From Bacteroidia bacterium (lineage in GTDB: Bacteria > Bacteroidota > Bacteroidia > Chitinophagales > Chitinophagaceae), in contig JAUICZ010000001.1 in NCBI GenBank assembly GCA_030429205.1, positions 1,726,806 through 1,790,805 of the forward strand: a DNA stretch of 64,000 nucleotides. Direction: 5' to 3'. Below are positions 34,535 to 43,629 of this stretch, piece after piece. The notes under the pieces are model-generated. The model worked only from the letters and a program-made list of their open reading frames with translations, had not been told where the DNA came from and made no database searches. The translations under genes and the position numbers were made by a program. Within the stretch, counting starts at the first letter, position 1. Every line of letters starts with the position of its first letter.

Positions 34535-35323
34535 TTATTTTAATGTAGATACAGCTTGCTTAAAAGCATCCAGCATTTCTTTTCGGCTTTCTTCGTCTTG
34601 GTATATGATGCCCGTGCTCCAAAAAATGAAATCATCTCCCCAGAAAAATAAATATGCTTGCATGGTAACACCATTCAATGCATTCAGTTCAAGATTATAC
34701 TTGATGAACTCCTTACCTTGTATCATTTCGTTCGACATGGTTTCATGTACGGTCACGCCCATGTCTTTAAAACTCTTCAGCATTTTATCTTTGATCAATT
34801 CTGCATCTTCCTGTATTGTACGTTGGCTGTAGATACGCATGGGAGAGGTAATCATATTTATTGAATTGGCACCCTTTCTGAATATGATATTTTCTCTGTC
34901 GCCCATCACTTTTGATAATTGAGTCGTCGGGCTTAAATCATCCAACTCTACCTGTTCAGGTGGGTGTTCATCAGTCAAGCCTTCCATTTCTGGCGGTGCC
35001 TCATCAGACAAGTTTTCTACCGGTGGTGGTGGCGGAGTGGTTAGTTCTACTTCGGGTGGTAAATTATTGGGGTCTTGCTTTGCAGGTTCGTAAAGCCCCT
35101 TTTTTACCAATGCTGCAACACTGTCTTTACGTCTTTGTATGTCTTTGCCTTCTTGCCTGTATTCGTCAAGCAGGTCAAGGTATTTAGGCTGTTCTGATTC
35201 AAGAAATATCCAGCCTTCAGGCATTGTCATAGTCCAGCCCAACATTTTGTTGGTATAGCTTTTTTGTGCCTGTGCAGATATGCTGATGAGCAGTACAAAA
35301 CACAATAGCTTATACGTTTTCAT
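34535..35323 (-). CDS. Secreted protein with proline-rich central segment
   Basis: 262 residues from the ATG at 35323 (signal MKTYKLLCFVLLISISAQAQ; a longer start at 35350 is unlikely). A short N-terminal motif (MLGWTMTMPEGWIFLES) recalls periplasmic PsbP/Mog1-like folds, and the C-terminal about 110 residues (FIKYNLELNALNGVTMQAYLFFW) fit the same type of mixed alpha/beta domain. Between them is a P/E-rich stretch (TTPPPPPVENLSDEAPPEME). Function unknown. Confidence 0.6.
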   Translation of the reverse strand: MKTYKLLCFVLLISISAQAQKSYTNKMLGWTMTMPEGWIFLESEQPKYLDLLDEYRQEGKDIQRRKDSVAALVKKGLYEPAKQDPNNLPPEVELTTPPPPPVENLSDEAPPEMEGLTDEHPPEQVELDDLSPTTQLSKVMGDRENIIFRKGANSINMITSPMRIYSQRTIQEDAELIKDKMLKSFKDMGVTVHETMSNEMIQGKEFIKYNLELNALNGVTMQAYLFFWGDDFIFWSTGIIYQDEESRKEMLDAFKQAVSTLK

Positions 35324-35367
35324 TAAAACACATTTTTTCAAAGCTCGCAATTAGGTTGCCTGTTCTA

Positions 35368-35922
35368 TTATTTATAAAGTGTAGTACTGGCATAGTAGCC
35401 AAAATTCACCTTTTTAAAGTTGGTCCAGTCGTTTACTATGATAGATTGTCTGGTGTAAGACCAGTTGCCTTGCAAGTCTTTATGTTTATGTGGTACAGCT
35501 ATATTTAGCCAGCTTTCAGATATAGCATCCTTTATGTCAGTTGTTGGGCTAATGACGCAATTGCCGTATTGGTCTGCATCGGGCTCAAAAGTGTCTATAG
35601 CTGCAATAGGTTCTGTCCATATGTAGTATCGCTTGCCTTTGTATACAACGAAGCTGGTATCTTTTATGGTCAATGTAAAAATAGTATCTACATATCCTGT
35701 AGATTGGTTGGTACTATCCAGCTCATAACCCAGTAGAGTATCACCACTATACCAGTTGGGTATAAAATAGGCCTTACTTTGTTGAGATGGATTGTTGGGG
35801 TTGTTGGGGTTGCCGGGGTTTGTAGGGTTGTTGTTGGATGATGGTGGTGTTTGCGGGGGCGAGGTTGTTTTTTTACATGCTACGGCAAACAATACCATCA
35901 AGATCAATAGGGCTTTTCTCAT
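35368..35922 (-). CDS. Lipoprotein with Pro/Asn-rich linker
   Basis: 184 residues. Lipobox AVAC (Cys about 16), then a low-complexity tether of P, N, S with NPNNP repeats (residues 20-48), then a small beta domain (SKAYFIPNWYSGDTLLGYEL, KGKRYYIWTEPI). Function unknown. The tether is typical of surface-exposed Bacteroidota lipoproteins. Confidence 0.65.
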   Translation of the reverse strand: MRKALLILMVLFAVACKKTTSPPQTPPSSNNNPTNPGNPNNPNNPSQQSKAYFIPNWYSGDTLLGYELDSTNQSTGYVDTIFTLTIKDTSFVVYKGKRYYIWTEPIAAIDTFEPDADQYGNCVISPTTDIKDAISESWLNIAVPHKHKDLQGNWSYTRQSIIVNDWTNFKKVNFGYYASTTLYK

Positions 35923-35994
35923 TATAAATAATTTGCTGCAAGATAGTGCAGCACCGATAAATTATCAAAGCCGTAGCGCGGTATAAAAGAAAAA

Positions 35995-36020
35995 TCCCTC
36001 ATCTGATATCAGATGAGGGA
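35995..36020 (-). terminator. Terminator of the duplicated gene pair
   Basis: A perfect 26-base palindrome (arms TCCCTCATCTGAT and complement) followed on the minus strand by TTTTTC, 24 bases past the stop at 36044. Confidence 0.85.
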
Positions 36021-36043
36021 TAATGTTATTTAAAGTAACAAAC

Positions 36044-36478
36044 CTATTGTATGTGTACGTTACCACCGCTCACATGTATGTTGACGGTTATTATACCGCA
36101 GGTAGCGTCATACGCACTGATGTTAGTAGTTGTTGTACCGCAATCACCAACAATAGTGCTTGGTAAAGGCGTAGAACAAGTACCCTGATCAGGTGTTATT
36201 TGTACATATGTAAAATTGCCGGTAGGCGAAATTGGTGTACCACCGCCATCTACTAGTCCTGCCGCCGATACATCAATGTAGTGCACATTGTTCGGTCCCG
36301 GTGCCAAAGGTACAGGCATAGGCGATTTGTAAGTAAAGCCACAGCCTGTGTTTTCTCCATGTGCTACAAACGTAAACGATGCGCTTGATTGGTTGTGGAC
36401 GTTAAGGTCTGGCGTTTGTGCATTTGCAGTAATAGCCGTTGCAGCAAAGATGCTGCAGATCATTAGGATTTTTTTCAT
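36044..36478 (-). CDS. Small secreted Cys-containing protein, copy 2
   Basis: 144 residues from the ATG at 36478 (signal MKKILMICSIFAATAITANA). Mature part about 124 residues, beta-rich with four cysteines (NTGCGFTY, GTCSTP, GDCGTT, ATCGI) likely to form two disulfides. It is close to identical to the neighbouring copy upstream, differing mainly near the C-terminus and in scattered residues. I do not recognise the family. Confidence 0.7.
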   Translation of the reverse strand: MKKILMICSIFAATAITANAQTPDLNVHNQSSASFTFVAHGENTGCGFTYKSPMPVPLAPGPNNVHYIDVSAAGLVDGGGTPISPTGNFTYVQITPDQGTCSTPLPSTIVGDCGTTTTNISAYDATCGIITVNIHVSGGNVHIQ

Positions 36479-36543
36479 GTTTGAAAAATTAAAGGTGAAT
36501 AAAAAAATTACAAAATATGTGTTGCCTGTTAAAGGTGGCAATC

Positions 36544-36978
36544 CTATTGTATGTGTACGTTGCTGGCTGTAACATGTATAGTAACAGTTACAATAGCACA
36601 GCTTGCATCATACGCACTCATAGTAGTGAGCGTTGTACCGCAATCACCAACAATAGTGCTTGGCAAAGGTGTAGAACAAGTACCTTGGTCAGGAGTTATT
36701 TGTACATACGTAAAATTGCCGGTAGGCGAAATTGGGAAACCACCACCATCTACCAGCCCGGCTGATGATACATCCGCGTAATGCACATTGGTTGGGCCGG
36801 GTGCTAAAGGCACCGGCATAGGAGATTTGTACGTGAAGCCGCAGCCTGTGTTTTCTCCATGTGCTACAAATGTAAACGATGAGCTAGATTGATTGTGGAC
36901 ATTAAGATCGGGGGTTTGTGCTTTCGCAGTGATAGCCGTTGCAGCAAAGATGCCGCAAACCATTAGGAGCTTTTTCAT
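36544..36978 (-). CDS. Small secreted Cys-containing protein, copy 1
   Basis: 144 residues, signal peptide MKKLLMVCGIFAATAITAKA, same four cysteines as the downstream copy (NTGCGFTY, GTCSTP, GDCGTT, ASCAI). The similarity extends to the leader (GTTTAAAAATTTAAGGTGAA versus a near match before copy 2) and to the 3' end, so this is a recent tandem duplication of about 500 bases. Only copy 2 is followed by a terminator, so both may share one transcript. Confidence 0.7.
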   Translation of the reverse strand: MKKLLMVCGIFAATAITAKAQTPDLNVHNQSSSSFTFVAHGENTGCGFTYKSPMPVPLAPGPTNVHYADVSSAGLVDGGGFPISPTGNFTYVQITPDQGTCSTPLPSTIVGDCGTTLTTMSAYDASCAIVTVTIHVTASNVHIQ

Positions 36979-37054
36979 GTTTAAAAATTTAAGGTGAATT
37001 AGTAAAATACAATATATGTGTTATTTATTCAAACTATTCACCCAAAACTTATTA

Positions 37055-38548
37055 TTAACTATGTGTTACAGGTTTTTTGCTGGTGTAATGTTGCAAAGCA
37101 ATAAAAACAGTGCCCAGCATCATCATACGTATGGGTAGTAAAAACCTAAGGTTTACCGGTGCTGCATAAATACTTGCAGCAGAGTACAGCAATACAAAGC
37201 CTACCATTAGTACAGTTAATACCACTTGCGGTTGTGCCATTTTCTTTTTGCCTATTGCTAAGCCCAGGTATACGGCTGCAGCTGCAAATATTATCCAGTA
37301 AAAAGTATATACAAAAGGTGTTATGAGTAGTGCAGGCCTTAAAATATCTTTGCGGGGTTGTATATCCATATCGCCCTTCCAGCCAAACCATAGCCTGTTT
37401 ACAAAATAGGTAGAGTCTGAGAAGGATTTGAAGAAGCCGATATTGGGGCGCACCATGTTTTTAGCATTGTTCAGCAGGTAATACCTGAAGAATTTACCGG
37501 GGTAGGTTTTTACCAACTCGCTGCCATAGTCTGCATAAAGAGCACCCACCTCGTTCCACATTTTATAATATTTTTTGCTGCGGTTATGTAGTGCGTAATA
37601 CTCCAGATACATATTAAGGGGCGATGTTTTGTCCCATATAAAAAGGTAGGTTACGGTGTCTTTATGCGGATACAGGTTGGGGTTTCTATCATAGGTAAGG
37701 CGTATCATGGTGTCTATCCCCAGTAGGTTATAGTCGTTTGTTTCTATCAGTGGGTTATCAATATCCAGGTGGGGTACAACATGTAGTGCGTTGTTGGCCA
37801 GTTGCCAGCCGCCAAATGCAGAAAACTGCCTTACACCCTGATCTTTTTCGGTACCGCTTTTTACCTTCTCTACATATCCGTAAATAGTAAGCAGCAAAAT
37901 GCCTGACAGTATAACGCCCGTAAACTTTTTTCTAAAGAAGAATAAACAAACAGGTATTACAAATGCAGGGTACACTAAACCAATGTAACGGATGGAAATA
38001 ATGAAAAACATTAAAGCCACTATGGGTATGATGAGGTAAATATTTTTTTTGTAATATAACCATACAGAGAGCGTAAACAGCAATATGGTTAAAGAGGTGA
38101 ACAAACTGTCTGACATGATCATGTTCGTCATATATATAGCAGGCAGGTAAGCAACACTCATCAGTAAAAAACTGTAGCGTATGTAGCGGTTGGTTATATT
38201 ACCTATATGCAGTATGGTATAGGTGAAGAACAAAACGGCAATACAATGCAGCAGGTATTGCACTATAAATATGATAGTAGTATTGTTGGCAAACTGTTGC
38301 AGAAAGTACAGTACATAAGAGTAGCCTAATGGCCTGGGACCGCCATGCTTGAAACCGCCGGATGCCCAGTTAATGTATCCGCCTGTGTCAGAAGTAAGGT
38401 CTGTATAAGGGTAAAAGTATTTGAGTAGGATAGCAATAAGCAGATATATACCAGAAAGTATAAGCAACTCTTTTTTATTGTTGTTGAAGAAAGCAAGCAA
38501 CTCTGCCTTTATGTTTTGCTGAATGCGTACAGGCTTGTTGGGTTTCAT
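37055..38548 (-). CDS. Multi-pass membrane protein, GT-C-like
   Basis: 497 residues with roughly 11-12 membrane segments. The first long loop after segment 1 has DLTSDTGGYINW, an acidic loop where GT-C glycosyltransferases keep catalytic Asp residues, and a long non-membrane region sits at about 240-370. This matches ArnT/PMT-like enzymes that use lipid-linked sugars; assignment is by layout only. It is clearly paralogous to 40861-42366 (same FGGWQ.ANNALH.VPHLD and YSAASIYAAPVNLRFL segments). The two flank a multi-PAS gene, all on one strand. Confidence 0.65.
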   Translation of the reverse strand: MKPNKPVRIQQNIKAELLAFFNNNKKELLILSGIYLLIAILLKYFYPYTDLTSDTGGYINWASGGFKHGGPRPLGYSYVLYFLQQFANNTTIIFIVQYLLHCIAVLFFTYTILHIGNITNRYIRYSFLLMSVAYLPAIYMTNMIMSDSLFTSLTILLFTLSVWLYYKKNIYLIIPIVALMFFIISIRYIGLVYPAFVIPVCLFFFRKKFTGVILSGILLLTIYGYVEKVKSGTEKDQGVRQFSAFGGWQLANNALHVVPHLDIDNPLIETNDYNLLGIDTMIRLTYDRNPNLYPHKDTVTYLFIWDKTSPLNMYLEYYALHNRSKKYYKMWNEVGALYADYGSELVKTYPGKFFRYYLLNNAKNMVRPNIGFFKSFSDSTYFVNRLWFGWKGDMDIQPRKDILRPALLITPFVYTFYWIIFAAAAVYLGLAIGKKKMAQPQVVLTVLMVGFVLLYSAASIYAAPVNLRFLLPIRMMMLGTVFIALQHYTSKKPVTHS

Positions 38549-38638
38549 GATAGCACCGGTAATTAATGGTTGTCTGTATAATAGACGAATATAAGGCTTT
38601 AATTGTTGGAGCTTGCGCCAATATATATATGTGCCTGC

Positions 38639-40717
38639 TCAGAGGTTTGCCTTTTGTGCTTCGGCATTAATTTCTCTGATAACCAGATCTAGTTTTGCCG
38701 CTTCTGCTTTTATGCCTAACAGAATTTTATTCAGCTCAACATCGTTATGCTTATTATCCAGTAGCGATGTTAACCCCAATATAGTAGCTACCCTGTTGCG
38801 CACCTTATGAGATTGCAGCCAGGCAATATTACGGAGGCTTTTGTTTTGTTTCTCAATAGTATCTGTGTAGGTGCTGCGTTCTGTAACATCATTCATAAAA
38901 CAACTCACGCCTGTAATGTCTCCATTTATATCGGTAATGGGCTCGAAGGTTACATCGAAGTAGTGTGTTTTATTCTTAATAGTTGTTTTTTCTACCCTGT
39001 AAAAAGTTTCTCCTGACAGTGCTTGCAGGTATGCCGCGTTGTATATAGCCTTTATATCATCGCCAAACTCATCGTACAGCATATAATCACCGGGCTGTGG
39101 GGTGATGTTTATAAGGTCATGTATCAACTCTGTAAATTTGTTATTTGCTATCAGCAGTTTTATGTCTTTGTCTACAGACCATATTGCTTCATCGGTATTG
39201 TTAATGATGGTCTTTAAGTTTATTTCACTCTGTTTGATTTTGTCTTGCAGCTCGTGTTGCTCTGTGATGTCTGTAAAGTAAACACTAATGCCTTTTTTAG
39301 CCGGGTATACATTTACACTTACCCACTTTTGTAAAGTTTGAGAGTACTCCTCAAAATGTGCAGATGTGTGGTTGTTGAGTACGTTGCTGTATTCTGCAAA
39401 GAATTTCTGTTCTGCGTTTTTAGGGAAGTAGTCCCAATAGTTCTTCCCGATGACATCTTTTTTGTTTACACCATATAGGTCTTCAAACACTTTATTTATA
39501 AAAGTAAAGTTCCAGTGCTCATCCAGCATTAAAAAACCATCGGTGATACTGTTCATCATATCTTCCAGCTCATTGGTAGTTTCAATGAGTTTTTCTCTGG
39601 TAAGTTGTAATTCAGATATGTCTACCGTTGTACCTGTTATGTAATCGGGGCGTCCGTCTTTATACACTTTTAAAACAGCTCTGGTCATCAGGTGTTTTTG
39701 CTTGCCGTTTACATCAAATATTCTGTATTCTACCTCTACATGTTTGTCGGTATGAAGCTTTACCAGCGCATCTTCTACTATTTGCAGATCGTCCGGGTGT
39801 ATGTGGTCTTTCTCAAAGAGTTTTTTTATACCGATCACCTCATCCATTCTATATCCGTAAATGTTTTCAACGGCATTGTTTACGTATATGATGATGAGAT
39901 CATCTGCCCTGCAAGACCACAGCATTTCATTTACAGAAGTGAGTATGTCATCTACCAGTTTTTTATGTTGCTGCAACATGGTATTCAGCAAAGCGGCTTC
40001 GTTTTCCTGCTCTACCTGCTTTTGCACATCTATAGCCATCACAATCCTTATTTTTTGATTGTTGAACAAACTGGTATAGGCTATTATTTGTGCATGAAAC
40101 TCTTCGCCACTCTTTTTCTTATGCTTCCAGACTCCGTAGTCGTAGTAGCCATCGTATGTTTCGTGTTTTAAAACATTGCTTAGCTTTTCATGTTCGCCTT
40201 CGGGCCGTATGTCCAACACGCTCATTTTCATGAACTCGTCTTTGTTGTAGCCGTATTTTTTTAGTGCGGCTTCGTTCACGTCCAAAAAGCTGTAGTCTTC
40301 TATATTGAAGATGAATATAGGTATGGGGTTTTCGTTAAACAGGTTTTTTACATCAACCTGTTCTATCAGGCTGCTTGTTTTTTTATCAGCATGTTCTATG
40401 GCTATTTGCAAAATGCTTTCAGATAGGTTTTGCATGGCTACACACACACCATTGTAATTATAATATTTTTGCAGCTCTTTGTTTTGTTTGTTATGGGTAG
40501 ATATGATCATCAGCCTTTTACCCGGGTAGGTGTTTGTACAGGCTTCTATCAATGCGTTGTCCGGTTCGTCTAATACCAGCAGTATCGTGCCTATACGCGA
40601 CTGCTCCTGCCAATTGTCTTTAGCGGTAATTGAGATGACATTTATATACCCGGCACTCTTCAGCAAGAGTTCAACCGAGTTGATGTCCGCAGTTGTGTTG
40701 TTCAGCAGCAGTATCAT
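38639..40717 (-). CDS. Multi-PAS sensor protein without kinase domain
   Basis: 692 residues, cytoplasmic. An N-terminal receiver-like segment (1-115) is followed by four PAS domains (about 125-240, 250-375, 385-490, 500-620; for example IPIFIFNIEDYSFLDVNEAA, GFLMLDEHWNFTFINKVFED). The C-terminal 70 residues contain a degenerate H-box (LQSHKVRNRVATILGLTSLL), but there is no HATPase_c domain. It may signal through another kinase or by dimerisation. The related short sensor at 18093-19178 shares the H-box style. Confidence 0.8.
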   Translation of the reverse strand: MILLLNNTTADINSVELLLKSAGYINVISITAKDNWQEQSRIGTILLVLDEPDNALIEACTNTYPGKRLMIISTHNKQNKELQKYYNYNGVCVAMQNLSESILQIAIEHADKKTSSLIEQVDVKNLFNENPIPIFIFNIEDYSFLDVNEAALKKYGYNKDEFMKMSVLDIRPEGEHEKLSNVLKHETYDGYYDYGVWKHKKKSGEEFHAQIIAYTSLFNNQKIRIVMAIDVQKQVEQENEAALLNTMLQQHKKLVDDILTSVNEMLWSCRADDLIIIYVNNAVENIYGYRMDEVIGIKKLFEKDHIHPDDLQIVEDALVKLHTDKHVEVEYRIFDVNGKQKHLMTRAVLKVYKDGRPDYITGTTVDISELQLTREKLIETTNELEDMMNSITDGFLMLDEHWNFTFINKVFEDLYGVNKKDVIGKNYWDYFPKNAEQKFFAEYSNVLNNHTSAHFEEYSQTLQKWVSVNVYPAKKGISVYFTDITEQHELQDKIKQSEINLKTIINNTDEAIWSVDKDIKLLIANNKFTELIHDLINITPQPGDYMLYDEFGDDIKAIYNAAYLQALSGETFYRVEKTTIKNKTHYFDVTFEPITDINGDITGVSCFMNDVTERSTYTDTIEKQNKSLRNIAWLQSHKVRNRVATILGLTSLLDNKHNDVELNKILLGIKAEAAKLDLVIREINAEAQKANL

Positions 40718-40805
40718 AACTTTGGTGTGTTTGGGGGATAGCGGTTGTACTAAATGTACAACACTTTGTGCTGCTTTTTTAATTTGGGTTGGTTACGTAT
40801 AAAAA

Positions 40806-40824
40806 CAGCGGGCAAAGCCCGCTG
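40806..40824 (-). terminator. Terminator of the second GT-C-like gene
   Basis: CAGCGGGC-AAA-GCCCGCTG, followed on the minus strand by TTTTTATACG, 37 bases after the stop at 40861. The same 19-base sequence occurs at 43340-43358. Confidence 0.85.
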
Positions 40825-40860
40825 CGGTAGTATTTTAATTTATATAGTGAGTATCAGCAT

Positions 40861-42366
40861 TTACGCTTTAATATGCCTGTTACTGAATATTTGATTTATT
40901 GCAATAAAAATAACACCGATCATCATCATGCGAATGGGAAATAAGAACCTGAGGTTGACGGGGGCGGCATAAATACTGGCTGCAGAGTAAAGTAATATAA
41001 ACCCTACCATGAGTGATACCAGTTGTATTGCCGGTTTCGTTAAACGGTTTTTAAAGATCATGATACCGATGTATACAGTAGCTGCGGCAAATAGTATCCA
41101 GTAGAAACTATATACTTTGGGCGACATGATTAGCAGTGGCCTTAGCACATCTTTACGCGGTTGAATGTTGATGTCTTCGTCCCAACCAAACCAGTACCGT
41201 ATTACATAATACGATGAATCTGCAAATGAGTTCAGAAACCCGCCATTGGGGTAGATCATATTCTTTGTATTGTTGCTCAGATAATAATTGAAAAATTTGC
41301 CGGGATTTTTTTTAATCAATTCATTTCCATAGTTGGCATAGATCTCGCCCACCTCGTTCCATGCTTCATAATAGTCGTTAGGTTTTTGTGTTGCACGATA
41401 ATAGTTGAGAAAAGTACGCAGAGGGGATTCGTTTTGCCATATGAACATATAAGTAACGGTGTCTTTCCCGGGATAGCACTCTTTATTTATGCTGTAGGTA
41501 GTTCTTATTACCGAATCGAGCATTTGTATTTGAGGATCCTGGTTTTCCACCATGGGTTTCGACTTGTCTAAATGCGGCACAATATGTAGCGCATTGTTTG
41601 CTATCTGCCAGCCGCCAAAAGCAGAAAATAGTCTAATACCCTGATCCTCTTCAGTTTTACTTTTTACTTTTTCTGTATAGCCATATATTATCAACAGCAG
41701 TAATGCTGAGAGCGTAATGCCTACCACTCTTTTTCTGAAAAAGAACAAACAAACCGGAATAACAAATGCAGGATATATCAACCCGATGTAACGGATGGTG
41801 ATGATACAAAATAGAATAATTGAAATGGGGATAATGAATTGCCAGCTTTTGCTGTGTAACATCCACGCAGATAAAGTGAAGATGATAACGGTTAAGGATG
41901 TAAATATACTATCCGACATGATCATGTTCGTCATGTATATAGCAGGAATGTATATGATGCTTATCAGCAGAAAACCATATCTGGCCACTTTATTTTTGAT
42001 GTTGCAGATATGTATTACGGTATAGCAAAAGGAAAGAATTGATATACAATGCAGCAAGTATTGGGCAATAAATATGATGGTAGTGCTGCCGGATATTTGC
42101 CTCAAATAATATAAGAAATAAGAATAACCTAATGGTCTGGGTCCGCCATACTCAAAGTCGCGTAGTGCCCAGTTGATGTATCCTCCGGTATCTGATGCAA
42201 GGTCTGTATACGGGTAAAAATACCTTAGTAGTATAGCGATTAAAAAATAGGTGCCCGAAATGACAAGTAATTCTTTTTTGTTTTCATGAAAGAATGATGA
42301 AAACCGGACAATAAGGTTAGGGCGTGTTTTTTCAACACGCGTACGTTTCGGTTTACGGGAGGTCAT
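40861..42366 (-). CDS. Multi-pass membrane protein, GT-C-like (paralogue)
   Basis: 501 residues with the same membrane layout and motifs as 37055-38548, including the acidic loop DLASDTGGYINW and the segment AASIYAAPVNLRFLFPIRMM. The N-terminus is basic (MTSRKPKRTRVEK). Divergence between the copies is spread along the length, so the duplication is old. A lipid-linked sugar transferase role is possible but unproven. Its terminator is at 40806. Confidence 0.65.
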   Translation of the reverse strand: MTSRKPKRTRVEKTRPNLIVRFSSFFHENKKELLVISGTYFLIAILLRYFYPYTDLASDTGGYINWALRDFEYGGPRPLGYSYFLYYLRQISGSTTIIFIAQYLLHCISILSFCYTVIHICNIKNKVARYGFLLISIIYIPAIYMTNMIMSDSIFTSLTVIIFTLSAWMLHSKSWQFIIPISIILFCIITIRYIGLIYPAFVIPVCLFFFRKRVVGITLSALLLLIIYGYTEKVKSKTEEDQGIRLFSAFGGWQIANNALHIVPHLDKSKPMVENQDPQIQMLDSVIRTTYSINKECYPGKDTVTYMFIWQNESPLRTFLNYYRATQKPNDYYEAWNEVGEIYANYGNELIKKNPGKFFNYYLSNNTKNMIYPNGGFLNSFADSSYYVIRYWFGWDEDINIQPRKDVLRPLLIMSPKVYSFYWILFAAATVYIGIMIFKNRLTKPAIQLVSLMVGFILLYSAASIYAAPVNLRFLFPIRMMMIGVIFIAINQIFSNRHIKA

Positions 42367-42537
42367 GTTTAGGTTGTTTTTCTATTCAGGATAGACGATA
42401 AGAAATAGGGTTTTGTTAGTTTGTTTTATAGATTACGGTTTATGGTACTAAAATAGTGCTAGCAAAAATACATAGTTTTATCAAAAAAATCTACATTGAG
42501 TTAATCATTTAAGTATCTATAGTTTTTATTAGTATAA

Positions 42538-43266
42538 TTATTGTTTAATGAGTTTGCCACTCCAGAGCTGTGCTCCTTGCCGGTCTTTTAAGTTTACTAT
42601 GTAAGTGCCTGCAGGTAGGTTGCTTGTTTGTAACTGAATACGGTTTTTGCCTTTGGTGTATAAGGTAGGTGTGGTTTGGAGTACAGTTTTTCCTGTTATA
42701 TCGGTTACAATAGCGTTTAGTGTTGTTGCTTGTTCTAAATCTATGCTTATGGTTGCATTGTTATTGGTGGGGTTGGGGTAGAGGGTGATTTGTATGTTGG
42801 TGTTTAGTTTACTTACCGATGTTGGCACTACCTGTAGTTGGGTACAGGTGGTATTGTTTAACTGTAATGTATCGTTAACCGTATCGCCGGCATTTGTTAC
42901 ATCTATTTTGAAACAGAAGTTGTACCACCCAATAGGGAACCTTATAATTACGGGAGGAAAGTTCACCTGTAAGGTATCTCCTTTCACCATTGTTTTTTGA
43001 GTGTAATACAAAAACGAATCAATAGTTGTTCCATTATCAAACGGAAAGATAAAGCCGTTGGCATGCATAGACAATTTTAGTGTATCTGTTGCTTTAAGTG
43101 TATCGCCACCCATATGAGTAATAACATTGTGCACCTTAATTGCACCATTGTTTTGTACCATACTGGTATCGGCTAGAGAAACCAGGTCTATTTTAAAGTC
43201 TATATTGCGTTGAGCGAATACTGCATTTGTAGCCAGCAGTAGAAATACGGTGCATAGGTTTTTCAT
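42538..43266 (-). CDS. Small T9SS-secreted protein
   Basis: 242 residues: signal peptide (MKNLCTVFLLLATNAVFAQ), a beta-rich domain (about 20-150) with C-x(n)-C near TTCTQLQV, and a type A sorting domain from about 165 (LYPNPTNNNATISIDL, DITGKTVL, closing KLIKQ). Export by the type IX system is expected. The body domain is not recognised. Confidence 0.85.
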   Translation of the reverse strand: MKNLCTVFLLLATNAVFAQRNIDFKIDLVSLADTSMVQNNGAIKVHNVITHMGGDTLKATDTLKLSMHANGFIFPFDNGTTIDSFLYYTQKTMVKGDTLQVNFPPVIIRFPIGWYNFCFKIDVTNAGDTVNDTLQLNNTTCTQLQVVPTSVSKLNTNIQITLYPNPTNNNATISIDLEQATTLNAIVTDITGKTVLQTTPTLYTKGKNRIQLQTSNLPAGTYIVNLKDRQGAQLWSGKLIKQ

Positions 43267-43339
43267 TGTATAAGTGTTTAGGTAAATATAGGTTTACCTG
43301 CAATGTGTTTTGTAACGCAATTGTAACTTCTAAAAAAAA

Positions 43340-43358
43340 CAGCGGGCAAAGCCCGCTG
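43340..43358 (-). terminator. Terminator of repressor/lipoprotein operon
   Basis: CAGCGGGC-AAA-GCCCGCTG followed on the minus strand by TTTTTTTTAG. Identical over 19 bases to the terminator at 40806. Confidence 0.85.
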
Positions 43359-43392
43359 CGTGTGTGTATGATACATACTAACCCAATATCGT

Positions 43393-43629
43393 TTAATTTG
43401 GCACTGTGCAATAGAGTGTGCCCAGTCCGTTGGTATTGCTGAGTTTCAGCTCACGGTCGCGGCATTTGCGTTTTGCCTGCTCGTAGTTACGGGCACGTAC
43501 CGGCGTTTTAAAACTATCTACTGTGTAATAGATGGTCAGCTCTGCACAATTGCAATCGTAATAACGTTTGCGGCAAGATGCGGTAAGCAGCACGGCGATC
43601 GTCAGGATGTATAAGGTGTATTTGTGCAT
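43393..43629 (-). CDS. Small Cys-rich lipoprotein, coupled to phage repressor
   Basis: 78 residues. Lipoprotein signal with TASC (Cys about 19) followed by RKRYYDCNCAE and R-x-Y-x-x-A-x-x-x-C (RNYEQAKRKCRD), ending LYCTVPN. The same cysteine layout appears in the proteins at 58612 and 58909, so it belongs to a local lipoprotein family of unknown function. Its ATG overlaps the stop of the CI-like repressor gene (TAATG), so it is co-expressed with the repressor, as expected of a lysogenic-conversion gene (inference). Confidence 0.6.
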   Translation of the reverse strand: MHKYTLYILTIAVLLTASCRKRYYDCNCAELTIYYTVDSFKTPVRARNYEQAKRKCRDRELKLSNTNGLGTLYCTVPN

